A DNA stretch of 64,000 nt from Campylobacter showae (GTDB lineage: Bacteria; Campylobacterota; Campylobacteria; Campylobacterales; Campylobacteraceae): NCBI RefSeq assembly GCF_900699785.1, contig NZ_LR535679.1, forward strand, positions 1,426,001-1,490,000, given 5' to 3'. Position numbers and translations under genes: made by a program. Of the stretch, positions 17,576-27,300 are shown in pieces; position 1 is the stretch's first letter; each line of letters begins with the position of its first letter. A model generated the notes under the pieces. It saw only the letters and a program-made list of their open reading frames with translations, ran no database searches and was not told the DNA's origin.

Positions 17576-18982
17576 TTGGCGACGAAGTTTTATACGTTTA
17601 CCGGCGAGAGCAGTATGGAAGCGCTAAAAAAGGCGCAGGCTCAGTGCGGCGAGAGGGCGATCTTGGTAACGACGAAGCAAATTCAGCCAAAGACGATCAA
17701 TAAAAAGCCGCTTTATGAAATTTTAGTTAGCGTCGAAGAGGACGCGAGCGAGCAGAAAAAAAATCAGCCACAAAAGCAAAATTTAAAGGGCTACGAGGAG
17801 TTTTTGCGCGCTCAAACACCCAAAGATGAAAGACCGCAAAAGATCATTTTAGACGAGCGCGAGCTTTTTAGAGCCGAGCAGCAAAACGCCAAAGCGGCGG
17901 TAAATTTGACCCAAAATTCCACAAGAACCGCGCCGGGGAATCAAAACTACAAAACCGCTCAAAACAGCGGCGAGGACATACTCCTAAACATCTCAAAAGC
18001 CGCAAAAGAGATAAGCCAGATAGCAAATATCGAAACCGCGCCCGGCCGTCAGGATCAAATTTACGACAAAAAGATCGACGACGTCGCAAGGCAAGTAAGT
18101 ATGCTAAGCGAAAAAGTAAATATGATAGCCGATATGTTCTGGGAGGAGCGAGCGGGTGCCAGAAACAACCTAATCATACCGCCAGAGTTTGCCGGCATCT
18201 ACAAAGACGCCAAAAATAGCGGCATGAAAGAAGAACACCTCGAGCAGATAATGAAAATAACCGCGGAAAATATGTCGCCTCAGATGAAGGCCAATCCGAC
18301 CGCGGTGAGGAGATATTTTAGCTCGCTGCTTAGAAAGATGCTTCCGTGCAGGAGCGAAGAGGACAATAGAAAACAAAAAATCATGATGCTAGTTGGACCT
18401 ACCGGAGTTGGTAAAACCACGACTCTAGCCAAGCTTGCGGCGAGATTTGCCTACGGCGAGGGCAGACGCGCAAAAACGGGCATCATCACGCTTGATACCT
18501 ACCGTATCGGCGCGGTCGAGCAGCTGTTTCAATACGCAAAGATGATGAAGCTGCCGATCCTTGACGTTATCGAGGTAGAGGATTTTAAAAACGCGCTAAA
18601 ACAGCTAAATCACTGCGAAGTAATCCTCATAGATACCACGGGCAGCTCGCAGTACGATAAAGAAAAACTAGCTAGGCTTGAAATGTTTTTAAAGCATAGC
18701 GACGCGCAAATAGACGTAAATTTGGTGCTTTCCGCAGGCTCAAAGATCGATGATATGCTTGAAATTTACAACGGCTTTAGCTTCCTTGATATCGACACTT
18801 TGATCATCACCAAATTTGACGAAACCAAAATTTTCGGTAACGTATTTTCGCTAGTTTACGAGATAAATAAACCCGTTAGCTTCTTTTGCTTAGGGCAGGA
18901 GGTGCCTGATGATATCATGGTTGCTAAGAGCGAGTTTTTGGTCGATTGCCTTTTGCAAGGGTTTAATAAGGATAAAAAATGA
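17576..18982 (+). CDS. flhF: Flagellar biosynthesis GTPase FlhF
   Basis: About 468 residues from TTG 17576, preceded by GAAGGAG; a frame opening 39 bp upstream is less well supported. The variable basic N-terminal and middle region (to about residue 250) is followed by the SRP-type NG domain: G1 VGPTGVGKTTTLAKLAARF, then TLDTYRIGAVEQL, G3 ILIDTTGSSQ, and TKFDETK. It positions the polar flagellum and in Campylobacter is needed for flagellar gene expression. It overlaps flhG by 4 bp and heads the flhF-flhG-orf-fliA-fliM-fliY run conserved in Campylobacter. Confidence 0.95.
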   Translation: MATKFYTFTGESSMEALKKAQAQCGERAILVTTKQIQPKTINKKPLYEILVSVEEDASEQKKNQPQKQNLKGYEEFLRAQTPKDERPQKIILDERELFRAEQQNAKAAVNLTQNSTRTAPGNQNYKTAQNSGEDILLNISKAAKEISQIANIETAPGRQDQIYDKKIDDVARQVSMLSEKVNMIADMFWEERAGARNNLIIPPEFAGIYKDAKNSGMKEEHLEQIMKITAENMSPQMKANPTAVRRYFSSLLRKMLPCRSEEDNRKQKIMMLVGPTGVGKTTTLAKLAARFAYGEGRRAKTGIITLDTYRIGAVEQLFQYAKMMKLPILDVIEVEDFKNALKQLNHCEVILIDTTGSSQYDKEKLARLEMFLKHSDAQIDVNLVLSAGSKIDDMLEIYNGFSFLDIDTLIITKFDETKIFGNVFSLVYEINKPVSFFCLGQEVPDDIMVAKSEFLVDCLLQGFNKDKK

Positions 18983-19845
18983 ACACTCAAGCCGAGAAAT
19001 TAAAAGATATAGTAGCCTCTAGATCAAATGCGAAAAATACGCGCTTCATCGCCGTAACCAGCGGTAAAGGCGGCGTTGGCAAGAGCACCATAAGCGCAAA
19101 TTTGGCAAATATCCTCGCTAGAAACGGTTACAAAGTCGCGCTTTTTGACGCGGACATAGGGCTAGCAAATTTAGACGTTATCTTAAACGTGCGCATAAGC
19201 AAAAATTTGCTCCACGTGCTAAAAGGCGAGTGCTCGTTAAAGGATATCTTGATCGAGGTAAAACCGAATTTGACGCTGATTCCCGGCGAGAGCGGAGACG
19301 AGATACTTAAATTTAACAACCAATTTTTATACGAGCGCTTTTTTGAGGAGTCCTCGAGCCTTGATGATCTTGATTTTATCATCATCGACACGGGCGCTGG
19401 CATCGGCGGAAACACGCAGCTGTTTTTAGAAGCCGCAGACGAGGTTATAGTAGTCACCGTGCCAGATCCCGCCGCGATAACCGACGCCTACGCCGTCATC
19501 AAAATCACCTCGAAAAACAAAGACAACTTGCTAATGCTTTTTAACATGGTAAGGAGCGAAAAGGAGGCGGTTAGGATATTTGAGCATGTGCGCAAGGTAG
19601 CCAGGGCAAATATCGAAAATCCGTTAAATTTGGAGTTTTTGGGCGCTATTAGCGAGGATAAAAACGTCTCTCGCAGCATAAAACAGCGCACGCTTTTTAC
19701 CGACGACAGCAGGTATGATGCCGCGAGCATGGAGCTTGAGCAGGTGGCATCAAAGCTACTTTATAGATTGGAACAAAAAGTGCTTAATCCAAGTACGACT
19801 AACAGCTTCAGCGGCTTTTTTAGGCGGCTAATGGAGCAATTTTAA
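18979..19845 (+). CDS. flhG: Flagellar number regulator FlhG (MinD/ParA-like ATPase)
   Basis: 288 residues. The deviant Walker A is TSGKGGVGKSTISANLA near residue 28, switch I FDADIGLANLDVIL near 57, Walker B FIIIDTGAGIGGNTQLF near 132, and a C-terminal amphipathic tail (SGFFRRLMEQF) likely peripheral to the membrane. It counters FlhF and limits flagellar number; it may also influence cell division in Campylobacter. ATG overlaps flhF. Confidence 0.94.
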   Translation: MNTQAEKLKDIVASRSNAKNTRFIAVTSGKGGVGKSTISANLANILARNGYKVALFDADIGLANLDVILNVRISKNLLHVLKGECSLKDILIEVKPNLTLIPGESGDEILKFNNQFLYERFFEESSSLDDLDFIIIDTGAGIGGNTQLFLEAADEVIVVTVPDPAAITDAYAVIKITSKNKDNLLMLFNMVRSEKEAVRIFEHVRKVARANIENPLNLEFLGAISEDKNVSRSIKQRTLFTDDSRYDAASMELEQVASKLLYRLEQKVLNPSTTNSFSGFFRRLMEQF

Positions 19846-19860
19846 ATTTAGGATTTTACT

Positions 19861-20214
19861 TTGAGAGCGGAAAATTTTATAGCATTTTTTACGGTTTGTG
19901 GATTTTTCATCGGCGCGACTTTTTCGGCGTTAAAGCTGAACGACCCGATAGACATGCTGGTTTATACGTTTCTCATTACGTTTTTTTTCTATCTTTTAGT
20001 ACACGTGGTTATTATAAATTATTTAGACGCCAAAGCGTCGCTAAAAAGGCGGTTCGATAAGGAACTATACGAGCAAAGGGCCGATTATCTAATCGGCGAA
20101 CTAGCGCTTAGAGAAAAACGAATAGATAATCTCTTAAGCAAGCTCGCAAACGAAAATATACTGATAAAGCAAACGTTAAATAAGAGCAACGAAAGTAATG
20201 CAAAAGCCGCTTAA
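19861..20214 (+). CDS. Small two-helix membrane protein of the flagellar operon
   Basis: 117 residues from a TTG start. Two N-terminal hydrophobic segments (about residues 5-24 and 31-55) are followed by a charged coiled-coil-like tail rich in Lys, Glu and Leu. A hypothetical membrane protein sits at the same place in C. jejuni (Cj0062c). No function is recognised. The 16-bp overlap with fliA and the conserved position suggest a role linked to FlhG/FliA expression or the flagellar base. Confidence 0.7.
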   Translation: MRAENFIAFFTVCGFFIGATFSALKLNDPIDMLVYTFLITFFFYLLVHVVIINYLDAKASLKRRFDKELYEQRADYLIGELALREKRIDNLLSKLANENILIKQTLNKSNESNAKAA

Positions 20215-20893
20215 TCCATACGCTCAGACGATAAAAAAAGAGCAAGACGACATCGTACTAGCCTACATGCCAGCTCTTCGCGCGATGGCTTTTAGGCTAA
20301 AGGAGCGCTTGCCGGCTCATATCGACGTTAGCGACCTGATAGGCGCCGGGCTTGAGGAGATGGTAAAGCTCTCCAGAAAGTACGACAAAGAGCAAAACGA
20401 CTCGTTTTGGGGCTATGCTCAAAAGCGAGTTTACGGCGCGATGCTTGATTTTTTACGCGGGCTTGACGTGGTTAGCCGCTCGGACCGCACTTTGGTAAAG
20501 TCTATCGAGGCTTTGGTGGACGAGTATTTTAATAAATTTGAGCACGAGCCCGACGATGCGTATATCGCAGGAAAGCTTGGCGTCGATATAGAAAAAGTAA
20601 GCGAAGCAAGAAACGTGAGCGCGGTCGTCGCCGTCCTAAATATCGACGATCAAATGGAGCTAATGAGCGAAGAAAATACGCTCGAGCGGATCGAAAAAGA
20701 GGACTTGATAGAAAAGATAGCTCAAATTTTAAACGAATTTGAGGAGCGCGATCAGCTCATCGTGCAGCTTTATTATTACGAGGGGCTGAGTCTAAAGGAG
20801 ATCAGCGAGATTTTGGGCATCACGGAGAGTAGGATATCGCAGATCCATAAGCGCTTGATGGAAAAAATAAGAAAAAAGCTTGAGGGCAAATAA
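20198..20893 (+). CDS. fliA: RNA polymerase sigma-28 factor FliA
   Basis: 231 residues. Region 2 reads DLIGAGLEEMVKLSRKYD with FWGYAQKRVYGAMLDFLR near residues 46-90. Region 4 is a helix-turn-helix, LSLKEISEILGITESRIS, near residues 198-215. It directs transcription of late flagellar genes in Campylobacter. Its start lies inside the preceding small gene, and it ends at the first base of fliM. Confidence 0.95.
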   Translation: MQKPLNPYAQTIKKEQDDIVLAYMPALRAMAFRLKERLPAHIDVSDLIGAGLEEMVKLSRKYDKEQNDSFWGYAQKRVYGAMLDFLRGLDVVSRSDRTLVKSIEALVDEYFNKFEHEPDDAYIAGKLGVDIEKVSEARNVSAVVAVLNIDDQMELMSEENTLERIEKEDLIEKIAQILNEFEERDQLIVQLYYYEGLSLKEISEILGITESRISQIHKRLMEKIRKKLEGK

Positions 20894-21996
20894 TGGCGGA
20901 CATTTTAAGTCAAGAAGAGATAGACGCGCTACTAGAAGTCGTAGACGACGAAGAGGCGAGCGGGTCGATCGGCGAGGGCGGCAAGGAAGAGCAGCGCCAG
21001 GTAATAATCTATGATTTTAAACGCCCAAACCGCGTCAGCAAGGAACAACTGCGCGCGATAAAGGGCATACACGACAAGCTTGCGAGAAATTTGGCTTCTC
21101 AAATTTCAAGCGTTATGAGAAGTATCGTGGAGATCCGCCTACATAGCGTGGATCAGATGACCTACGGCGAGTTTTTGATGAGTTTGCCGAGTCCTACTAG
21201 CTTTAACGTCTTTTCGATCAAGCCGCTTGACGGCAACTGCGTTTTGGAGATAAACCCGAGCATCGCATTTCCGATGATAGATCGCTTACTAGGCGGTAAC
21301 GGCGAGGGCTTTGAGGCTAGCAGGGAGCTAACCGATATCGAGGTAAATTTGCTCGATGCGATCCTAAGGATGATGATGCAGCGCCTAAAAGAGAGCTGGG
21401 CGATGATCACCGATATGTACCCAAACGTCGAGGCTAAAGAGAGTAGCCCAAACGTCGTGCAGATCGTCAGCCAAAACGAGATCGTGATAATGGTCGTCAT
21501 GGAGATCATCGTAGGTAACTCAAGCGGCATGATAAACATCTGCTATCCGGTCATCTACCTAGAGCCGATCTTGAGCCGCCTAGCCAACCGCGACATAATG
21601 CTTGGCGAAACGAGCGCGAAAAAGAGCCGAAACAAAGAGCTAAAAACGCTAATCGGGCGCGCTGAGGTGCTGTATGAGGCGATACTGGGCAAAAGCGTCG
21701 TTAGCGTAAACGAGTTTTTAAATTTAAAAGAGGGCGACATACTGCGTCTTGACCGCTCGGCAAACGACAAAGCTATCGTCACGATAGATAAAAAAGAGGT
21801 ATTTTTGGCCGAGGTCGGGCTGCATAGATTTAGAAAATCTATCCGCATAGAAGAGTTAATCAGAAGCGACAAGGACGAGATCAAAAACATCCTCGAGCAG
21901 TACGAAGAGGAGCGCAAAGCCAAGCTCATGAGCTACGAGCAAGAAGACGAGGACGACGAGGATAATATATTAGGCGAGGGTGAAGACGATGAATGA
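20893..21996 (+). CDS. fliM: Flagellar motor switch protein FliM
   Basis: 367 residues. The N-terminal CheY-binding peptide LSQEEIDALLEV starts at residue 5. A middle CheC-like domain (MTYGEFLMSLPSPTSFNVF near 94) is followed by a C-terminal SpoA domain. The tail is very acidic (about the last 25 residues), longer than in E. coli FliM. It forms the C-ring with FliG and FliN/FliY. It shares one base with fliA and overlaps fliY by 8 bp. Confidence 0.95.
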   Translation: MADILSQEEIDALLEVVDDEEASGSIGEGGKEEQRQVIIYDFKRPNRVSKEQLRAIKGIHDKLARNLASQISSVMRSIVEIRLHSVDQMTYGEFLMSLPSPTSFNVFSIKPLDGNCVLEINPSIAFPMIDRLLGGNGEGFEASRELTDIEVNLLDAILRMMMQRLKESWAMITDMYPNVEAKESSPNVVQIVSQNEIVIMVVMEIIVGNSSGMINICYPVIYLEPILSRLANRDIMLGETSAKKSRNKELKTLIGRAEVLYEAILGKSVVSVNEFLNLKEGDILRLDRSANDKAIVTIDKKEVFLAEVGLHRFRKSIRIEELIRSDKDEIKNILEQYEEERKAKLMSYEQEDEDDEDNILGEGEDDE

Positions 21997-22825
21997 TTTT
22001 TTGAAAATTTTCGTAAATGAAGTAAAGGCTACGATCGAGGGACTAACGGGCAGGACGCCTGAGATAGGCGAGAGAAACGAATACGACGCGCCCAAGCAAG
22101 AAGGTATAAAACCGCCTCTAGCCGTGGCAAACGTGACCGTCGGCGGCGATACGACGGCAAAGATGATGCTAGTAGCTACGCCCGTGCTGATGAGCGCGAT
22201 CGGCGAGTGGATGCTCGGAGAAGAAGAGATCTCGCGCAACGAAAATTTAAGCGAGGACGAGCTAGACGCCGCAAAAGAGGTATTTTCAAATATCCTCGGC
22301 GCATTTTCTACGAGCCTTGGCGCGCAAAAAGGCATGCCGAAGCTAAATTTCGAGGTCGCGAAGGTAAATTTCCTCGACGAGAGCGCAAATTTAGACGTAA
22401 GCGCGTTTGAAAAAATCTACATCTACTCCGTAAAAATCGGCGACATCAGCGAACATATCGCTATCGTGCTTGATTTTTCGTTAGTTAAGTTTTTTAACAA
22501 AGATCAAAAAGAGCCCGCCGCCCAGCAAGCAGCTGCCGCAAAAAGCGATCTAAGCGCCGAAGAGATGCGAAATATCGGGCTCATCATGGATGTGCGCCTG
22601 CCGCTTCACGTACGCATCGGCTCAAAAAGAATGCTGCTAAAAGACGTGCTCACGATGGACATAGGCTCGGTCATCGAGCTAAATCAGCTCGCAAACGACC
22701 CGCTTGAGATCTTGATCAGCGACAAGGTCGTAGCCCTAGGCGAAGTCGTCATCGTGGACGGCAACTTCGGCATCCAGATCACTCAGATCGGCACGAAAAA
22801 AGAGCGCTTAGAGCAGCTTAGATAA
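21989..22825 (+). CDS. fliY: Flagellar motor switch protein FliY
   Basis: 278 residues from ATG 21989 (MNDFLKIF); a GTG 9 bp earlier is possible. A CheC/CheX-like N-terminal domain is joined to a C-terminal SpoA/FliN domain (about residues 190-275, DVRLPLHVRIGSKRMLLKDV and LANDPLEILISDKVVALGEV). It is the FliN-type C-ring component. It ends the flagellar operon, followed by a palindromic terminator-like element. Confidence 0.92.
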   Translation: MNDFLKIFVNEVKATIEGLTGRTPEIGERNEYDAPKQEGIKPPLAVANVTVGGDTTAKMMLVATPVLMSAIGEWMLGEEEISRNENLSEDELDAAKEVFSNILGAFSTSLGAQKGMPKLNFEVAKVNFLDESANLDVSAFEKIYIYSVKIGDISEHIAIVLDFSLVKFFNKDQKEPAAQQAAAAKSDLSAEEMRNIGLIMDVRLPLHVRIGSKRMLLKDVLTMDIGSVIELNQLANDPLEILISDKVVALGEVVIVDGNFGIQITQIGTKKERLEQLR

Positions 22826-22843
22826 GGTTAAATTTAGAAATAA

Positions 22844-22861
22844 GAGGCTAAATTTAGCCTC
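22844..22861 (+). terminator. Palindrome after fliY, probable terminator
   Basis: GAGGCTAAATTTAGCCTC is a perfect 18-bp palindrome followed by GCTTTAT, 19 bp after the fliY stop. A second palindrome, GCTCAAATTTGAGC, lies at 22884-22897. The T-tract is weak. Confidence 0.5.
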
Positions 22862-22957
22862 GCTTTATCTCGGGTGCGCTTTTGCTCAAATTTGAGCGCG
22901 AAACTACGGCGCATAAATTTAACCCCGCAAGCGCAAATTTAACCGCAAAGAGAAATA

Positions 22958-23554
22958 ATGGATGAAATTTTAAACGATCTGGCCAAATTTAGGGATTTTG
23001 CGACTTATAAAAATCCTAGCGTTACGTTTTTCGGCTCGGCTAGATTTGACGAAAATAGCAAATACTGTAAAATGGCTTTTAGCCTCGCAAAAGAGCTTGC
23101 CGACGGCGGTTTTGCTGTCGTTAGCGGCGGTGGGCCGGGTGTGATGGAGGCTGCTAATAAAGGAGCGTACGAGAGCGGCAAAAGTCCGTCCGTGGGCCTA
23201 AACATCGTGCTTCCGTTTGAGCAAGTGACGAACAGATACGCCACGAGCAATTTTGTCTTTTCAAATTTATCCGCTCGCAAATTTGCCCTCATCGAGCGCT
23301 CGAGCGCGTTTTTGGTGTTTCCGGGCGGCTTTGGGACGCTTGATGAGCTGTTTGAGATCCTGGTACTCGCGCAAATAGGCGCCAAAAAAACTAAAATTTT
23401 CCTTATCGGCAGCGAGTTTTGGAGCAAGCTCGACGATTTTATCAAAACTACGCTGATACGCGAAAAAGCCGTTAGCGAGGAGGATTTGTCGCTTTATACG
23501 ATCAGCGACGATCTGGATGCCGTGAGAGATGAAATTTTGCGGATTTTAGACTAG
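22958..23554 (+). CDS. LOG-family (TIGR00730) Rossmann protein, putative nucleotide 5'-monophosphate phosphoribohydrolase
   Basis: 198 residues. The family motifs are clear: GGGPGVMEAANKGAY near residue 57 and PGGFGTLDELFEIL near residue 123, the PGGxGTxxE signature. LOG proteins cleave the base-ribose bond of certain nucleoside monophosphates. The start (ATG 22958) follows AAAGAGA. It stands between the flagellar operon and mnmA; no context fixes its physiological substrate. Confidence 0.85.
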   Translation: MDEILNDLAKFRDFATYKNPSVTFFGSARFDENSKYCKMAFSLAKELADGGFAVVSGGGPGVMEAANKGAYESGKSPSVGLNIVLPFEQVTNRYATSNFVFSNLSARKFALIERSSAFLVFPGGFGTLDELFEILVLAQIGAKKTKIFLIGSEFWSKLDDFIKTTLIREKAVSEEDLSLYTISDDLDAVRDEILRILD

Positions 23555-23594
23555 GCGAGCGTTATAAAATTTTACGAATTTTGAGGATTTGGCG

Positions 23595-23810
23595 ATGTTT
23601 GACAGGATGCGAGATAGGATCGCTTTTGTGCTGATTTGCCTCGTTTTTATCGCTATTTTCGGCTATATCGCCGTCAAATTTGACGGCGCGCGCGTCCCTT
23701 TGTTGATTTTAACCGCCGTAGTTTTCGTCACTGCGCTGGCGGCGGACATGATACATGAAAATTTAAAGCTAGATAAAGATCTAAAAGACGGCGAAACTCA
23801 AGACCAATAG
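23595..23810 (+). CDS. Small two-transmembrane protein
   Basis: 71 residues from ATG 23595, 8 bases after GAGG; a TTG 6 bp earlier is an alternative. Two hydrophobic helices (about residues 9-27 and 34-51) and a charged C-terminal tail ending DGETQDQ. It begins 40 bp after the LOG gene and may be co-transcribed with it. Not recognised; no function assigned. Confidence 0.6.
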   Translation: MFDRMRDRIAFVLICLVFIAIFGYIAVKFDGARVPLLILTAVVFVTALAADMIHENLKLDKDLKDGETQDQ

Positions 23811-24402
23811 CCGCAAGCAGGCTTGAGGGTAAATTCGGTCTGCAAATTTGCTGGGTGCGGATATCTAGCGTTCGGCGTTAAATTTTGATTTTTGCAAATT
23901 TAGCCCGCCTACATTTTAGTAAATTTAATGAGCAAACCTTTTAAATTTACACTCCAAGCACCCTGTTTAAATTTATAAATTTTCTCAGCTCACGAAGTCT
24001 ATTTTCTACGTAAAATTCGGTAAATTTAACTGCGTCATCGCCGTTTGCAAATTCTGCGTTGCCGTCTCGGTGCGTAAAATTCAGAGCCGATCAAGACACA
24101 AAAGCTAAATGCCCGCTTAGCTCGCTATCCTTGGCTCGCAAATTTATAGCCTATTAAGCTATTTTTTATATAATCGCACCGAATTTATACGAATTTGTCT
24201 TATTGTGGGGCTAGGGCGAGATTTGTAAATTTTTAAAGCCGAATTTAAAATACAAAACTTTAGGGTGCGGTATTTTTAGAAGATTTTTGCGGCTGTGCCG
24301 TCAATTTTCGGCGTAGATAGAACACATAGTTCATCGAGCCGAAAATTTACAAGCTCCGCAAAAAGCGCTAAAAAGACAAGCCCTCGCAATAGGAAAGAAA
24401 AA
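23811..24402. other. 592-bp gap without a convincing gene
   Basis: Only short or low-complexity frames occur. AAATTT words recur throughout. GGTGCGGTATTTTT at 24264-24277 is identical to 2992-3005 and resembles the GGTGCGGGT repeat core. No tRNA-like arm was seen. Confidence 0.45.
24264..24277 (+). repeat. Short GGTGCGGTATTTTT element
   Basis: Fourteen bases identical to 2992-3005, each preceded by an A/T-rich TTTAG-like context and each in an intergenic gap. Possibly a short relative of the GGTGCGGGT family. Confidence 0.35.
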
Positions 24403-25419
24403 ATGAAAATACTAATGGCCATGAGCGGCGGCGTCGACTCCACCATGAGCGCCAAAATGCTGCTGGAGGCGGGTCACGAGGTCGTGGGCTGCTATATGAA
24501 ACTACACAAAAAGCCCGGCTACCACGAGCAAAACATCGGCAAAGTCGCCCGCGCGTGCGAGTATCTGGGCATAAAATATCACGTGATCGACCTGCAAGAT
24601 GAGTTTGACAGATACGTCTATACGCCGTTTGTCGGCGCCTATAAAGAGGGTCGCACGCCAAATCCGTGCGCACTTTGTAACCGTTTTATAAAATTCGGCG
24701 AGCTGTTAAAATTCGCCAAAAGTATCGGCTGCGAAAAGCTCGCTACAGGCCACTACATCCGCGTTCAAGACGGCCTCATCAGGGTCGCCGCCGATCCTAG
24801 CAAAGACCAGAGCTACTTCGTCGCGCAGGTGCCAAAAGAGATAATCGCCGATATGATTTTCCCGCTCGGGGATAAATTTAAAAAAGATATAAAAGAGCTG
24901 GCAAAGTCATTGCCGAACTTTCGCGAATACGGCGAGCAGGCCGAGAGCAGCGAGATTTGCTTCGTCGAGGACACCTATATCGAGGTGCTAAACAAGCACT
25001 ACGAGACGGATCTACCCGGCGACGTGGTCGATAGCTCTGGGCGAGTGATCGGGCGGCACGACGGCTACATGCGCTACACGATCGGCAAGAGGCGCGGATT
25101 TGAGGTATTTGGGGCGCACGAGCCGCATTTTGTGCTAGCTATCGACGCGGCAAATAACCGCATCGTCGTGGGTAGCAAAGAGGAGCTTGAGCGCGGTAAG
25201 ATCGCGGTAAATAGCCTAAATTTGTTCACAGACGAGAGCGAGTTTGACTGCGACGTGAAGGTGCGCTACCGCAGTATAGGGCTAAACGCGCGCGTAAAAG
25301 TGCTAGACGGCGGCACCGCCGAGGTCGAGCTAAAACAGAGCGCGTTTGGCGTGGCTAGCGGGCAGCTAGCGGTATTTTATAGAGGCGAGCTGGTTATCGG
25401 CAGCGGATTTATCCTGTAA
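24403..25419 (+). CDS. mnmA: tRNA-specific 2-thiouridylase MnmA
   Basis: 338 residues from ATG 24403 (MKILMAMSGGVDSTMSA). A frame opening 108 bp earlier adds a Ser/Lys-rich leader with no support. The PP-loop SGGVDST is at residues 8-14. The catalytic cysteines are in NPCALCNRF near residue 88 and SSEICFVED near residue 186. It installs the 2-thio group on U34 of Lys, Glu and Gln tRNAs. Length is normal. Confidence 0.94.
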   Translation: MKILMAMSGGVDSTMSAKMLLEAGHEVVGCYMKLHKKPGYHEQNIGKVARACEYLGIKYHVIDLQDEFDRYVYTPFVGAYKEGRTPNPCALCNRFIKFGELLKFAKSIGCEKLATGHYIRVQDGLIRVAADPSKDQSYFVAQVPKEIIADMIFPLGDKFKKDIKELAKSLPNFREYGEQAESSEICFVEDTYIEVLNKHYETDLPGDVVDSSGRVIGRHDGYMRYTIGKRRGFEVFGAHEPHFVLAIDAANNRIVVGSKEELERGKIAVNSLNLFTDESEFDCDVKVRYRSIGLNARVKVLDGGTAEVELKQSAFGVASGQLAVFYRGELVIGSGFIL

Positions 25420-25648
25420 ATTTTATCTTAAATTTGATCGCTTGGAGCGGTAAAGTTTGTCAAATTTAGATCGGCGTTTACGGGCAAGGCTGGTCAAATT
25501 TACCTGCATTTGATCAAATTTAAGATCTAGTCAAATTTACCGCCCGCCGCGCAAAATCCTCAAATTTTCTTTATTTTACAGTCTGCTTTCATGCTTCAAA
25601 TTTAGCCTAAAATCGCTAAAATATACAAAAATAATCAAAGGACGCAAG

Positions 25649-26131
25649 ATGAATCCAAAAGAGATCGCCGAGGAGCTCATCATCAAAATGATCAACGCCG
25701 CCGATCGCAAGCAAACCCAGCGCGTGCGCGAGTGCTTCGCCGACGTCGTATTCGTCGATCACTCGAGCCTAAACGGTATGCGCGGCGCGCTCGTGAGCGC
25801 GGACGAGTTCGTGACGTCGTGGCAGCAGCTGCTCGAGGACGCGCAGACCTACGCTTCGCTTAGCAACTTTGAGCTATTGCCCGCGCAGGAGGGCATCAGC
25901 GCCGAGTGCCACGCGCACATGGTTTACACCGCGCCCGGCATCGAGCCGTGGGAGATATTTGGGCGTCAGATTTTTGAGATATTTAGGGTTTCGGGCGAAT
26001 ACAAGATCACTTCGTTTCGGTTTGCCGCCGCCGTACAAAGGGGCAATAAAAACTTCCTAAAAGAGCTGCAAGCACGCAAAAAACGCTCAAAACTCGGTCA
26101 AATTTACGATAAATTTAGCGGGGAAAAGTGA
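25649..26131 (+). CDS. NTF2/SnoaL-like protein of unknown role
   Basis: 160 residues. A helical start (PKEIAEELIIKMINAADR) is followed by a cone-shaped NTF2-like pattern: VFVDHSSLNGMRG, then alternating strands with HAHMVYTAP, EIFGRQIFEIFRV and KITSFRFAAA. The last 30 residues are basic and may be disordered. Preceded by AAAGGA. The AAATTT-rich upstream gap (25420-25648) contains no gene. Function not known. Confidence 0.65.
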   Translation: MNPKEIAEELIIKMINAADRKQTQRVRECFADVVFVDHSSLNGMRGALVSADEFVTSWQQLLEDAQTYASLSNFELLPAQEGISAECHAHMVYTAPGIEPWEIFGRQIFEIFRVSGEYKITSFRFAAAVQRGNKNFLKELQARKKRSKLGQIYDKFSGEK

Positions 26132-26167
26132 AATTTGATTTATGCACGCGAGACTTTGAGCCGTAAA

Positions 26168-26210
26168 TTTACGTATAAATTTATCGGCAAAACCCGCACC
26201 GCAAAAACGC
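26168..26210 (-). repeat. Copy C of the GGTGCGGGT repeat
   Basis: Positions 26168-26202 differ from 10506-10540 at one base of 35. Read on the minus strand, its continuation GCGTTTTTGCGGTGCGGGT matches 58512-58529 with one mismatch. It lies in the convergent gap between the NTF2-like gene and the DUF3137 gene. Confidence 0.65.
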
Positions 26211-26236
26211 TAATTTAGTTGCAAAAATCGTAGCCG

Positions 26237-27217
26237 TCAAATTTGCTCTTGCTTAAAAATATCAAGGTTCAAATTTAATTCGTCTATGATAGATAAAAGT
26301 TCTGAAATTTCCTTTTTTATCTGCTTTACGTCATAAAGGCTCGGCGGTAGCGAAAAGAGCGTCGTCTCAAATTTATTTTCCGCTCCGTTTAAAAATAGAT
26401 AAAATTTATCGTCCATAAACGCAGCGCTCACTCCCATAGCTCCTGCAAATTTTTCCTTTAGCTCGTACAAACGTCTCATAAACGTAGGCGTCAAAAGATA
26501 TCTCGCTTCGACCTTGTCGTCCGTAAAAACTCTAAATTCATCGTTAAAAAGAGTATCGTCCATCCGCTCTTTTTCGCCTAAAAATTTAGTATTTAGCGTG
26601 CGGCTTGCCACCGTCGTTTGACCGCTAAATTTCTTATCAAACTCGCAGACCAAGACCGAACCTCTAAAAGGTTGCCGGCTGTCCTCAAAAATTTTCCACG
26701 TTGCAACTAGCACAAGAATTGTTGCAGCCAGCTCTAGCGATCCAGAGGTGATGTAAACGCCACTACCGTCCAACTTTTTTACTTCACTGAAGCTAAATTT
26801 GACATTATTATAAGTGCCTTCTATTTTATCTTCGCCCACAAGTTTCTTACGAGAGTAAATTTTGTTCTTATCGATAATTTCATGGTCTATGCCTGCCGTT
26901 GGGTTGTATGTAAACAACGGGTCGATATTTTGAATCGCTGCATTTATAAAAACTTCTTTATAAAATTTTTCATACTCAATTTCTATCTCACTCATTCTGC
27001 AAAGATTTATTATAAAAGTCATGTGAATAAAAGGGTAATAGGCCATAACAACAAAAGCTCCAGCCTCGCCTTTATAGAATATCAAGCTAGCGATATATCC
27101 TCCTAAGGCTGGCACGGTTAATCCAAACAAAAGTATAAAAAGTAGATTTTTTGAGTAGCTTTTAAGATATTCTTTTTGTTTTTTTCTAGTAGTTTCTATA
27201 GCTTCGTTTATGTTCAA
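26237..27217 (-). CDS. DUF3137 domain membrane protein
   Basis: 326 residues. Two N-terminal transmembrane helices (about 25-46 and 53-75) are followed by a soluble domain with FRVFTDDKVEARYLLTPTFM near residue 230, the characteristic DUF3137 block. The gene is AT-richer than many neighbours. It is isolated, with inverted copies of the GGTGCGGGT repeat on both sides (26168-26210 and 27301-27339). No function is known for the family. Confidence 0.75.
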   Translation of the reverse strand: MNINEAIETTRKKQKEYLKSYSKNLLFILLFGLTVPALGGYIASLIFYKGEAGAFVVMAYYPFIHMTFIINLCRMSEIEIEYEKFYKEVFINAAIQNIDPLFTYNPTAGIDHEIIDKNKIYSRKKLVGEDKIEGTYNNVKFSFSEVKKLDGSGVYITSGSLELAATILVLVATWKIFEDSRQPFRGSVLVCEFDKKFSGQTTVASRTLNTKFLGEKERMDDTLFNDEFRVFTDDKVEARYLLTPTFMRRLYELKEKFAGAMGVSAAFMDDKFYLFLNGAENKFETTLFSLPPSLYDVKQIKKEISELLSIIDELNLNLDIFKQEQI

Positions 27218-27300
27218 ATTTTGCCTTTATCTAAAATTTACGCAGCGGACGGCTTGCATTTCTTTTTCGCTCGCGGTCAAGCGAATTTTAGCGAAATTTA